From Streptomyces sp. WZ.A104 (GTDB lineage Bacteria > Actinomycetota > Actinomycetes > Streptomycetales > Streptomycetaceae), in contig NZ_NWVL01000055.1 of the NCBI RefSeq assembly GCF_002382885.1, forward strand, positions 1 through 54,586: a DNA stretch of 54,586 nt, in the 5' to 3' direction. The stretch's first letter is position 1. Each line of letters starts with the position of its first letter. Of this stretch, positions 34,194 through 42,200 are shown piece by piece. The position numbers and the translations under genes were made by a program. A model generated the notes under the pieces. It ran no database searches. It worked only from the letters and a program-made list of their open reading frames with translations, and was not told the origin of the DNA.

Positions 34194-35339
34194 ATGAACT
34201 CCTCGACCGCAGACGTCACGCCCCCCACCCGCTCCGCCCTTTCCGGGCTGGTGGGCAACACCCCGCTCCTCCACATCTCGGAGCCGCTCGCCCCCACGGG
34301 CCGCGGCTTCTGGGCCAAGCTGGAGGGCTTCAACCCCGGCGGCATCAAGGACCGCCCCGGCCTGCACATGGCCGAACGAGCCCGCGCCCGTGGCGATCTG
34401 CGCCCAGGCGCCCGGATCATCGAGTCCACCAGCGGGACCCTCGGGCTCGGCCTCGCCCTCGCCGGCATGGTGTACGGCCACCCCGTCACCCTGGTCACCG
34501 ACCCGGGCCTGGAGTTGTCCATGAGCCGACTGCTGACCGCGTACGGCGCCCAGGTCAACGTGGTCGCCGAACCGCACCCGACCGGCGGCTGGCAGCAGGC
34601 CCGCCGCGACCGCGTGACCCAGCTCCTCGCACAGCACCCCGGGTCCTGGTGCCCGGACCAGTACAACAACCCGGACAACACCACCGCGTACACACCGCTC
34701 GCCCTCGAACTCGCCACCGAACTCGGCCACATCGATGTCCTGGTGTGCAGCGTCGGCACCGGCGGGCACTCCGCCGGCGTCTCCCGTGTCCTGCGCCAGC
34801 TCTATCCGAACCTGACCCTGGTCGGAGTGGACACCATCGGCTCGACGATCTTCGGCCAGCCGGCGCGCACACGGCTCATGCGCGGGCTCGGATCGAGCAT
34901 CTACCCCCGAAACGTGGCGTACGAGCAGTTCAGCGAGGTGCACTGGGTGGCGCCGAGCGAGGCGGTGTGGTCCTGCCGTCAGCTCGCCACCTCCCACTAC
35001 GCCACCGGCGGCTGGAGCGTCGGCGCGGTCGCCCTGGTCGCAGGCTGGCTCGCCCGCTCGCTGCCCAAGGAGGCACGGATCGCCGCGATCTTCCCCGACG
35101 GCCCGCAGCGCTACCTCGGCACCGTGTACGACGACGATTACTGCGCCGCCCACGGTCTGCTCGACGGGCCCCCCGCGATCGAGCCCGACGTCGTCGGCCG
35201 CCTCGACGAGAAGGAGGTCACCCGCTGGACCCGCTGCGCCACCGTGGTCGACCCCCTCACGCTCACCGACACGGACGCAGACGCAGACGCAGGCCTGAAC
35301 GACGAGGACCTCGCAGACTCCACGCAGGAGCAGGTCTGA
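34194..35339 (+). CDS. PLP-dependent cysteine-synthase-like enzyme
   Basis: 381 aa. Fold type II: LVGNTPLLHI, GFNPGGIKDRPGLHMAE with the PLP Lys in GGIKDR, ESTSGTLGLGLALAG (Asn of the usual TSGNTG replaced), and the PLP phosphate loop VGTGGHSAG. The Asn change and the C-terminal 60-residue acidic extension set it apart from CysK/CysM, so another beta-substituted amino acid product is likely. It overlaps the MFS gene (TGATG). Confidence 0.85.
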   Translation: MNSSTADVTPPTRSALSGLVGNTPLLHISEPLAPTGRGFWAKLEGFNPGGIKDRPGLHMAERARARGDLRPGARIIESTSGTLGLGLALAGMVYGHPVTLVTDPGLELSMSRLLTAYGAQVNVVAEPHPTGGWQQARRDRVTQLLAQHPGSWCPDQYNNPDNTTAYTPLALELATELGHIDVLVCSVGTGGHSAGVSRVLRQLYPNLTLVGVDTIGSTIFGQPARTRLMRGLGSSIYPRNVAYEQFSEVHWVAPSEAVWSCRQLATSHYATGGWSVGAVALVAGWLARSLPKEARIAAIFPDGPQRYLGTVYDDDYCAAHGLLDGPPAIEPDVVGRLDEKEVTRWTRCATVVDPLTLTDTDADADAGLNDEDLADSTQEQV

Positions 35340-36634
35340 TGAAGGGCACGATCACCCAAGTCCGTTCGTACGACCGCAGCGTGCAGCTGCTGATGGTGAA
35401 CCAGTTCACCATCAACCTCGGCTTCTACATGCTGATGCCCTATCTGGCAGCGCATCTCGCCGGGCCTCTGGGCCTCGCCGGCTGGCTTGTCGGGCTGATC
35501 CTCGGCATGCGGAACTTCAGTCAGCAGGGCATGTTCCTGGTCGGCGGCACTCTCGCGGACCGGCTCGGCTACAAGCCGATGATCATCGCCGGCCTCGTCC
35601 TGCGGACCGTCGGCTTCGCGACCCTCGGCCTGGTGGACTCCGTACCCGCGCTGATCGCCGCCTCCGCGGCGACGGGCCTGGCCGGCGCCCTGTTCAATCC
35701 CGCCACCCGCGCCTATCTCGCCGCCGACGCCGGTGAGCGCCGGGTCGAGGCGTTCGCCCTGTTCAACGTCTTCTACCAGGCGGGCATCCTGCTCGGCCCG
35801 CTGGTGGGCATGGTGCTGACCGGCGTGGACTTCCGCGTCACCTGCCTCGTCGCGGCCGGAGTCTTCGCCGTCCTGAGCGTCGTCCAGATCCGCGCTCTCC
35901 CGGCCCGCCGGGCCAAGGAAACCAAGGAGAAGGAGGGGCAGAGCGTGCTCGCCGAGTGGCGTGGCATCCTCACCAACCGCCCGTTCCTGCTCTTCTCCGT
36001 GGCCATGATCGGCTCGTACGTCATGTCCTTCCAGGTCTACCTGGCCCTTCCGCTGGAGGTCCGACGCCTCGGCGGAGAAGGCCAGTTCAGCACGGCGGCC
36101 GTCGCCGTCCTGTTCGCGGTCTCCGGGCTCAGCACCATCCTCTTCCAGACGAAGGTGACCGCCTGGTGCAAAGCCCGCGTGGAGCCGGGCCGCGCCCTCA
36201 CCTGGGGACTGCTCACCATGGGCGCGGCGTTCGTACCTCTCCTCGCCGCCACTGCGGTTCCCGTACCCAGCGGAGGCATCGGGCTGTGGTTGCTGGCCGC
36301 CGTACCACCGACTCTCGCGGCGCTGCTCCTGGCCGTGGGCACGATGATCGCGTACCCCTTCGAGATGGACACCATCGTCCGGCTCTCCGGGAACCGCCTC
36401 GTCGCCACGCACTACGGGCTCTACAACACCATCTGCGGAGTCGGCATCACCCTGGGCAACCTCCTGACCGGAGCCGCGCTCGACGCCGCCCGCAAGGCCG
36501 GCCTCTCCGCCCTGCCCTGGCTGGCGCTGACCGCGCTCGGCCTGGCGTGCGCCGCCGCCCTGTACGGCCTGCACCGCACCGGCCGCCTCACCGAAACACC
36601 GGCCGAGACCCGGCCGCAGCCCGTGACCGCCTGA
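35339..36634 (+). CDS. MFS transporter
   Basis: 431 aa. Twelve TM helices predicted by eye; loop 2-3 motif GGTLADRLGYKPMII corresponds to motif A (G-x-LADRxG-x-(K/R)). A basic central loop (RALPARRAKETKEKEG) separates the halves. Coupled to the cysteine-synthase-like gene, so it probably exports that enzyme's product or a derivative. Drug/metabolite:H+ antiport is the usual mechanism. Confidence 0.88.
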   Translation: MKGTITQVRSYDRSVQLLMVNQFTINLGFYMLMPYLAAHLAGPLGLAGWLVGLILGMRNFSQQGMFLVGGTLADRLGYKPMIIAGLVLRTVGFATLGLVDSVPALIAASAATGLAGALFNPATRAYLAADAGERRVEAFALFNVFYQAGILLGPLVGMVLTGVDFRVTCLVAAGVFAVLSVVQIRALPARRAKETKEKEGQSVLAEWRGILTNRPFLLFSVAMIGSYVMSFQVYLALPLEVRRLGGEGQFSTAAVAVLFAVSGLSTILFQTKVTAWCKARVEPGRALTWGLLTMGAAFVPLLAATAVPVPSGGIGLWLLAAVPPTLAALLLAVGTMIAYPFEMDTIVRLSGNRLVATHYGLYNTICGVGITLGNLLTGAALDAARKAGLSALPWLALTALGLACAAALYGLHRTGRLTETPAETRPQPVTA

Positions 36635-36712
36635 CCTGACGCCGGAGACAGGGGGCGGGCGCCCACGACGTGCCCTCCCCCGTGCCGCCATGCCCACATC
36701 CGGGAGTGAACC

Positions 36713-36859
36713 TTGACGGCCGTCCCGTCGCGGAAGGCGCGTACCACCGTACGGCTCCATCCGTTCCGCGCCGTCCGCTACGACCCGGCGCGGGCCGGCC
36801 AGCTGTCCGCCGCCTTCAGCGCCCCGTACGACGACATGAGCCCCGCCCACGCCCGTGCT
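36713..36859 (+). pseudogene. DUF1015 protein, N-terminal fragment cut by the insertion cassette
   Basis: TTG at 36713 with GGGAG upstream. The peptide VRLHPFRAVRYDPARAGQLS followed by AAFSAPYDDMSPAHARA matches the conserved start of DUF1015 proteins (P-F-R-A-x-R-Y...APPYDD). After 49 codons the frame enters the inverted repeat at 36860, and no later DUF1015 sequence is present. It follows the MFS gene by 78 bp and would have been the next gene of that operon. Confidence 0.7.
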
Positions 36860-36907
36860 GGCTTTGTTCGCGAGATCCGGCAGCGGATGTCCATCAGTTT
36901 CGACAGC
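36860..36907 (+). repeat. Left terminal inverted repeat
   Basis: Begins GGCTTTGTTCGCGAGATC and continues through CAGCGGATGTCCATCAG to the GACAGC at 36907. The partner is 38178-38225 in reverse. Confidence 0.85.
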
Positions 36908-36954
36908 ACCCGACTGGTGCGCTGTTCGATTGTGTGGTGGGGCGTCCTGGTGAG

Positions 36955-36983
36955 CCTCGGCCGCTGCGCGGCAGTGGCCGAGG
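36955..36983 (-). terminator. Hairpin after the hydrolase gene
   Basis: CCTCGGCC (36955-36962) pairs with GGCCGAGG (36976-36983), 22 bp past the stop at 37005. Confidence 0.6.
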
Positions 36984-37004
36984 TCTGGTGCTGCGGTTCT
37001 CGGG

Positions 37005-37979
37005 TCAGGCCAGGGTCTTGATCCAGTCGGTGATGACGTCGACGTACTGCTGTGCCATCGGCTCGTGCATGGTGTGCGGCGCGTCGAGCGGGGTGAAGGT
37101 GACCGGCTGGCCGGTGGATTCGAGCAGGCGGCGGGCCTGGGCGGCCTGGATGTCGGTCATCGCGCCCATGAGCTGCCCGGTGTCGGGGTCGGTCATGTGG
37201 AAGTGGTGGGTGAGTAGCACCGGGGTCTTCACCTGGGCGAGCATCGTGGCGTGATCGACTCCGGCGTTGGCGGTGTCGGTGGCCCACGCCTGGCCCCATT
37301 CGGGGTCGTACTCCTTCAGGTGCTGCACCGGGGTCGGGGACGCGCCGGCCTCGGGGTCGCCGTCGCCCATCATGAAGCCGATGCCCGGGTGCAGGAAGGC
37401 GGGCAGCTCCTCGGGGGCGGCCCTGACCATGCCGGTCCAGTCCCCGATCGACCACTGCGGGCCCAGCCACTTGGCCCACAGCGCGAAGATCGGCCCGAGC
37501 GTCTGCATCATCCCGGGCCCGTACGGCGGGGCGCCCTGGGAGGCGAACAGCGGCGGGTCCTCCAGGATCGCGCCGCGGACCAGGCCGGGCTTGCCGTAGG
37601 CGGCCACATAGGCGGTGATGATCCCGCCGGAGGAGTTCCCGCCCACGATCGCGGGACGCTGGATGACCAGGTCGATGAACCTCTCGACGTCGGCACCCCA
37701 GGTGCCCAGGTTGTAGCGGCCCGGGGTCCAGGTGGTGCGTCCCTGGCCGCGCAGGTCGATCGCGAACACCTGGAACTGCGAGCTGAGCAGCCCGATCGCT
37801 TCCTCATAGCCCCACCAGGACTCGCCCTGGGCGGGGATCAGCAGCAGCGCGGGGGCGCTGGGGTCGCCCTCGGCGACGTAGTTCATGCGGATCTCACCCA
37901 GGTCCACCAGCTGCTCGGTGAAACGGTGCGGGACGAAGGTGTCGGCGCGGTCGGCCGCCTCGGAAATGCCCACGGTCAT
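37005..37979 (-). CDS. Alpha/beta hydrolase (cassette passenger)
   Basis: 324 aa, ATG 37979, after a weak GGAG site. Oxyanion/first-strand region LLLIPAQGESWWGYE, FAIDLRGQGRTTW, nucleophile elbow GGNSSGG (Ser at about 118), cap domain rich in Trp/Pro, and a C-terminal DAPHTMHEP with the catalytic His. No signal peptide. Substrate unknown; epoxide-hydrolase/lactonase-type relatives are plausible. It is the sole gene inside the inverted repeats. Confidence 0.85.
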   Translation of the reverse strand: MTVGISEAADRADTFVPHRFTEQLVDLGEIRMNYVAEGDPSAPALLLIPAQGESWWGYEEAIGLLSSQFQVFAIDLRGQGRTTWTPGRYNLGTWGADVERFIDLVIQRPAIVGGNSSGGIITAYVAAYGKPGLVRGAILEDPPLFASQGAPPYGPGMMQTLGPIFALWAKWLGPQWSIGDWTGMVRAAPEELPAFLHPGIGFMMGDGDPEAGASPTPVQHLKEYDPEWGQAWATDTANAGVDHATMLAQVKTPVLLTHHFHMTDPDTGQLMGAMTDIQAAQARRLLESTGQPVTFTPLDAPHTMHEPMAQQYVDVITDWIKTLA

Positions 37980-38080
37980 ACTCCTTGCACGCGCGGCAGG
38001 TAGCCCAGGGTCATGAGTGGCTACCAGCTGTGATTCTTGCTGCGAGCCGCCCGGTCAGCGACCCAGACCGACCGTAGGAC

Positions 38081-38109
38081 GGATTGAGGACGGTCACTGT
38101 CCTCAATCC
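38081..38109. terminator. Perfect 11-bp hairpin inside the cassette
   Basis: GGATTGAGGAC (38081-38091), loop GGTCACT, GTCCTCAATCC (38099-38109). It can stop transcription from either side and so insulates the hydrolase. Confidence 0.7.
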
Positions 38110-38177
38110 CAGCCAAGCCGGTCACTCGCGCTGCGGGAAGCAGCACCTGGCTGTTCGAATCTGCGAGTCCGAAGCGC

Positions 38178-38225
38178 GCTGTCGAAACTGGTGAACATCC
38201 GCTGCCGGATCTCGCGAACAAAGCC
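38178..38225 (-). repeat. Right terminal inverted repeat
   Basis: Reverse complement begins GGCTTTGTTCGCGAGATC; two mismatches against the left repeat over 48 bp. Confidence 0.85.
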
Positions 38226-39226
38226 ACAGTCCTTGTTTCACCCGGGTCGACAGCTGTGTGACGCGGGCGGCGACGCGTGCTCGGCCCAGCTGCTCGTGCA
38301 ACGCCACCGCCACGGGCAGGGCGAAGGCGTGCTCGAACGCCAGGAACCCTCCGGGTGACAGGGCCGCTGTTCCGCCGCTCCCGATGAAGCTCACGAACGT
38401 GGGCCGCAGCTGGTCGAGGGTGTCCGGCGCCACCCAGATCAGCCCCGTCCCCCTGGGGCCGAACAGCCATTTGTGCGTTCCGGCGATCACCACGTCCGCG
38501 CCCAGGCCGGCGGCGTCCTCGTCCACTGCCGCCAGCCCGTGCACGCCGTCGACGACCAGCAGGCACCGGTCGGCAGGACTGCGCCCTTCATTGGCCCGGC
38601 GCACCACGTCGGCCACCGCCCGCACCGGCATCCGAAGCCCCGTGCTGGACTGCACCCAGGTGATCCCGACGACTCTGGTGTTCGGCCGGATCGCCTCGCC
38701 GACCGACGCTGCGATGCCTTGCGCCGTCGCGGTGGCCGAATCGGCGAACCAGGAGGCCAGCCGCACCGTGTTGCCGTGCTTTTCGGCGGCCAGTCGGGCG
38801 GCGGTGCGATGGGAGTTGTGGTCGAGCTCCGTCAGCAGAAACTCTTGCCCCGGACGGGTCACGACGCCGTTGTAGACGACACCCAGCCCGATACTCGTGC
38901 TCGCCGTCATCGCGATCTCCTCGGCCCGGCCTCCCAGACAGGCGGCGAGCGCCTGGCGTACCCGGGGCCATCCAGTCGGACCGTCGGGCAGCGCCAGCCC
39001 CGCGGGCACCACCAGAGGATTGGCGTCGACCTGAGCACTCAGATGATCCACTGCTTCCCGCACCGCCCTCGGATGCGAGGCCAGGTAGAACAGCGCGAGG
39101 TTCGCCCATCCCGGCTCCAGACGGAACTGCGCCCGCAAGGCGTCCCAGTCAACCCGCCCATCGGGCGTAGTGACCGGCCGCTCCCGCAGTACTCGCCAGC
39201 AGATCACGGCGACTCGTCATCGACAT
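38226..39226 (-). pseudogene. Isopenicillin-N-epimerase-like aminotransferase, frameshifted and 3'-truncated
   Basis: The main frame shows class V PLP enzyme sequence: FYLASHPRAVREAVDHL, MTASTSIGLGVVYNGVV, LLVVDGVHGLAAVDED and IAGTHKWLFGPRGTG with the Schiff-base Lys. It is cut by the inverted repeat at 38225, losing the C-terminal domain. Its 5' end lacks a natural start. A different frame from ATG 39226 reads MSMTSRRDLLASTAGAAG, a twin-arginine signal peptide typical of this family, and then shifts out of frame near 39170. So it carries both a frameshift and a truncation. Confidence 0.75.
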
Positions 39227-39457
39227 CCAGCACCCCTTCGCACCGCGACCGGCGAAGCGGTGGCGGAGTAGCTGTCGGTGCCCTTCTGGTAGCGAGGTTA
39301 CGCAAAGTGCCCGCGAGTGCCCACAGCTCCATCACTCAGACGGCCTGAACTGGGCCTCGGCCCCGTGACAACAGCCGCTCCATCCGTGCGGGACCGTCCC
39401 CTGAGCTGCCCGTCTACTATGAATTCGAACGCGGGATCAGCGGAGAGGACACGGGCC

Positions 39458-39826
39458 ATGCGCCGGCTGGGGGAGCTCGAAGCGGAGATCATGGACCGCT
39501 TCTGGAGATGGAACCGCCCCGCCACCGTGCGTGAGGTCGTCAACGACATCAACCTCCATCGCGATGTCGCCTACACGACCGTGACGACGGTAACCAGCAT
39601 CCTCTTCAACAAGGGCCATCTGACACGCGCCAGAGACGGCCGGGTCTGGCGGTACAAGGCCGTCGCGACCCGTGAGGCGTACTCGGCCGCGCTCATGGAG
39701 GACGGCCTGGAAGCCAGTGAGGACCGGCCCGCGGCCCTCGTCCAGTTCGTGGAGAACCTCGACGCCGACGAGATCACAGCGCTCCGCAAGGCCCTTCGAG
39801 ACGTCGGACGACGGGCGAAGGAGTGA
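39458..39826 (+). CDS. BlaI/MecI/CopY family repressor
   Basis: 122 aa. Winged helix: LGELEAEIMDRFWRWNRPATVREVVNDI, then YTTVTTVTSILFNKGHLTRARDGRVWRYKAV, the family core. C-terminal dimer helix ALVQFVENLDADEITALRKAL. Start taken at MRRLGELE; an ATG at 39419 is an alternative. It overlaps the M56 peptidase gene (GTGA), the standard repressor-sensor pair. Target genes probably include this operon. Confidence 0.92.
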   Translation: MRRLGELEAEIMDRFWRWNRPATVREVVNDINLHRDVAYTTVTTVTSILFNKGHLTRARDGRVWRYKAVATREAYSAALMEDGLEASEDRPAALVQFVENLDADEITALRKALRDVGRRAKE

Positions 39827-40731
39827 ACGCGGCCCCTGCTCTCCTGGGGTACGCGGCCGTCGTGGGCGTCGCTGCCCCACGTCTGTTGGTGCGCAGCGCA
39901 TGGCCACACCGGGCACCGGCGCTCGCGGCAGCCGTGTGGTTCGCCCTCATGCTGTCGTTCACCCTCGCGACCGCGCTCGCCGCGGCCCAGTTGGCCATGC
40001 CCACCGAGCACCTGCACGCGGGACTCGTAGGGCTACTGCATGCCTGCGGACTGGATGCGGGAACTCCGGACCCGAACCCGACGACAGCCGACCGGCTGGC
40101 CTTGGCGACGCCCCTCGCGGTTGTCACCGCCTTCGGCGGCGCTTTCCTCTTCCACGTCGCCCGGGCCGGAATCGTGCGCGCCCGGCACCGCGACCGGCTC
40201 GACAAGGTGGGGGTACGCTCCGACCGCCTGCACGCCACGGTCCTGCCACACGGCACCCCCGCCGCGTACTGCCTCCCGGGTCTCCGTTCCCGCATCGTCG
40301 TGAGCGAGGCTGCCGTGCGGCTACTCACGGAGGATCAGCTCGACGCCGTCCTGGAGCACGAGCGGGCGCACATCGCCGGCCGCCATCACCTGCTGATCGC
40401 CGCTGCTCAGGCCTTCGCCACCGTCTTTCCCTGGGTGCCGCTCGCCCGCCGGGGACGCGATGAGATGGCTGTGCTGCTTGAGATGATCGCGGACGACCGC
40501 GCCCTGCGAAGCCATTCCCACGTGGTTCTGGCGACCGCGATGTACGAAATGGCCGCCGGCCGGGCTCCGAAGGCCGCGTACGGCGCGGGCGGCTCGACGG
40601 TCCTCCTCCGCATCGAGCGCATCCTCGGCCCGCGTCGGGCCCCTCACCCGGCTCTCTGCGGCTCGGTGGCCTCCGTGACCCTGGCCATCCCGCTCCTGCC
40701 GCTGCTGGTGGCCTGCCCGCCCGGCGTCTGA
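39823..40731 (+). CDS. M56 family membrane metallopeptidase
   Basis: 302 aa from GTG 39823. Three to four TM helices (YAAVVGVAAPRLLV, AAAVWFALMLSFTLATALAAA, LAVVTAFGGAFLFHVA and one near the C-terminus). The zinc motif HERAH lies in LDAVLEHERAHIAGRHH, with a downstream ligand region in EMIADDRAL. BlaR1/MecR1-like without a penicillin-binding sensor domain. It would cleave the BlaI-type repressor on an envelope signal. Confidence 0.92.
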   Translation: MNAAPALLGYAAVVGVAAPRLLVRSAWPHRAPALAAAVWFALMLSFTLATALAAAQLAMPTEHLHAGLVGLLHACGLDAGTPDPNPTTADRLALATPLAVVTAFGGAFLFHVARAGIVRARHRDRLDKVGVRSDRLHATVLPHGTPAAYCLPGLRSRIVVSEAAVRLLTEDQLDAVLEHERAHIAGRHHLLIAAAQAFATVFPWVPLARRGRDEMAVLLEMIADDRALRSHSHVVLATAMYEMAAGRAPKAAYGAGGSTVLLRIERILGPRRAPHPALCGSVASVTLAIPLLPLLVACPPGV

Positions 40732-40808
40732 CGGAACGGGCCGGCGCCCCGGTCCAGCCGCGTCACCCGGGCTGGCCATGATCGCGCCGTGGTCACGGAA
40801 CCTGAGGC

Positions 40809-41195
40809 GTGAGCAAGCGCCGCACGCGCTCTCTGGTTCCGCCGTGGTCGCGACTGCTGTGGCTCGGAGCGCTGATCTTCGGGCTCCCGTACGCCCACGG
40901 CCTCCATGCCGACAGCAACGCCGGGCATACGGCACCGGGGAGTGTCGCCGCCGTCCCCATCGGTCATGTGCACGATCGGATCCAGGCGTCCTTCCACGAC
41001 CACGGCACCGATGAGGACTCGGCGCACGTCGTCCAGGACTGTGCGACCGGGCAGCCGCCCGCAGGGTTCGGCATCCTTCCGCCGCCGGTGCCCCCGCTTG
41101 ACGCGGAGGCCGTTCTCGTCGGCACCAGCAAGGCTGCGGTGACGGTTCTTCCCGCAGTGGGATCCTGCCCCACATCGGCCGTTCTGCGCATGTAG
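40809..41195 (+). CDS. Small membrane-anchored protein, DUF6153-like (second copy)
   Basis: 128 aa from GTG 40809. Hydrophobic segment LLWLGALIFGLPYAHGLHAD (about 17-36), then a His-containing tail (GHVHDRIQASFHDHGTDEDSAHVVQDC). Paralogue of the protein at 33154. It follows the BlaI-M56 pair by 77 bp, so the operon may place it under envelope-stress or metal control. Function unknown. Confidence 0.6.
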   Translation: MSKRRTRSLVPPWSRLLWLGALIFGLPYAHGLHADSNAGHTAPGSVAAVPIGHVHDRIQASFHDHGTDEDSAHVVQDCATGQPPAGFGILPPPVPPLDAEAVLVGTSKAAVTVLPAVGSCPTSAVLRM

Positions 41196-41390
41196 TAGGC
41201 CAAGGGGGCGGCAGTCGGCCCCTCGGGCCCAGTCCCCTCCCACTTGGCTCACCGCCAGGTCACTTCTTCACGTCCGGAGCGCCGTCTCGCCGACCGGCCA
41301 CGCTTCGGGCCTGCCCCCTCGCGCGTTCCTGCGCCGCTTCCGCCCACTCGGCGGAGGGGCCGGCTGCCACGCGCCCACCGCACCATGGAA

Positions 41391-41700
41391 CGTAACCGCG
41401 TCTCTGCTCACCGGCGGACCCGCACCTCACGACACCGTCGTGGCAGTCGTCGGCGTCCTCGTCTTCCTCGTCGCCACGCTCGTCGACGAGTTCCTGCCGG
41501 CCAGGGACGGCCGCCGCTCGCCCGCGGGCTCGTGGTGATCGGCGCCTCTCTCCTGTTGTCGTTCGGCATCGGCATGCTCAGCGGCGGGCTCCAGCACTTC
41601 GAGGACTTACCTGCACACGCGGCGATCCTCGTCCCGCTGGGGAGAGTCGTCTCGTTCACCGCCTTCGCACTCAGGACGCGGAGACCTCCTCGCGGTCAGC
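41391..41700 (+). pseudogene. Frameshifted membrane-protein remnant
   Basis: Two frames complement each other. TAPWNVTASLLTGGPAPHDT with VVAVVGVLVFLVATLVDEFL stops at about 41538. From about 41515 another frame reads RGLVVIGASLLLSFGIGMLS followed by GGLQHFEDLPAHAAILVPLG and VVSFTAFALR. Both look like TM helices of one protein split by a frameshift near 41510. The family was not recognised. The rest of 41196-41843 shows no gene. Confidence 0.35.
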
Positions 41701-41843
41701 TCGTGTCCGTCGCCGCCTCCTCACACAATCAAGACCGAAATTTCACCTTCGTACGTGTTGCTCCGACTTTCGCGGATCGGTCGCTGAGATGCTGCCTGCC
41801 GATGGTGGGTCGAAGCGGTCCACCCGTCGGGAAGGGGGAGCAC

Positions 41844-42200
41844 GTGGAAACCGCGCGATGGGGGCCCGTCGCTTCTCTCCTCGCGGTCGTCCTGACCGGC
41901 GTGTTCCTCCTGCATTGTTTCGGGGCCGTCGTCCGCACCATCCGAGAGCCGCTGCACACCGGCCCGTTCAGCGGCGGCCTCGAACCCCGGGAGCATCCGG
42001 TATCGCGCTTCCACGTGCGCTGGTACCCCGTGACGATGATCTTCCTCGCGTTCGATATGGAAATGCTCTTCATGTACCCGTGGACGAAGGTCGTTCCGGA
42101 GATCGGCACTGCGGCAGTCGTCGAGATGTTCCTGTTCCTCGGCATCCTGCTCGCCGGCGTCGGCTACGCCTGGCGTGAAGGGGCCTTCCGATGGACCTGA
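41844..42200 (+). CDS. nuoA: NADH-quinone oxidoreductase subunit A
   Basis: 118 aa from GTG 41844, after GGGGGAG. Three TM helices (VASLLAVVLTGVFLLHCFGA, MIFLAFDMEMLFMYPWTKV, MFLFLGILLAGVGYAWREG). The conserved acidic FDMEMLFMYPW motif and FHVRWYPV are typical. The loop between TM1 and TM2 lacks the Cys found in canonical NuoA (SGGLEPREH instead of the YECG motif). First gene of the nuo-like operon. Confidence 0.88.
   Translation: METARWGPVASLLAVVLTGVFLLHCFGAVVRTIREPLHTGPFSGGLEPREHPVSRFHVRWYPVTMIFLAFDMEMLFMYPWTKVVPEIGTAAVVEMFLFLGILLAGVGYAWREGAFRWT

Larger units (their letters stand above)
36860..38225. mobile_element. Transposase-less IS-type cassette carrying an alpha/beta hydrolase
   Basis: Terminal inverted repeats of about 48 bp (36860-36907 and 38178-38225) begin GGCTTTGTTCGCGAGATC and differ at two positions. 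The ends resemble IS903/IS5-group termini (GGCTTTGTT...). Between them lies only a hydrolase gene with its own terminators. No target duplication is seen, and both flanking genes are truncated at the exact ends. It fits a mobile insertion cassette, or two solo IS ends left after rearrangement. Confidence 0.7.
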
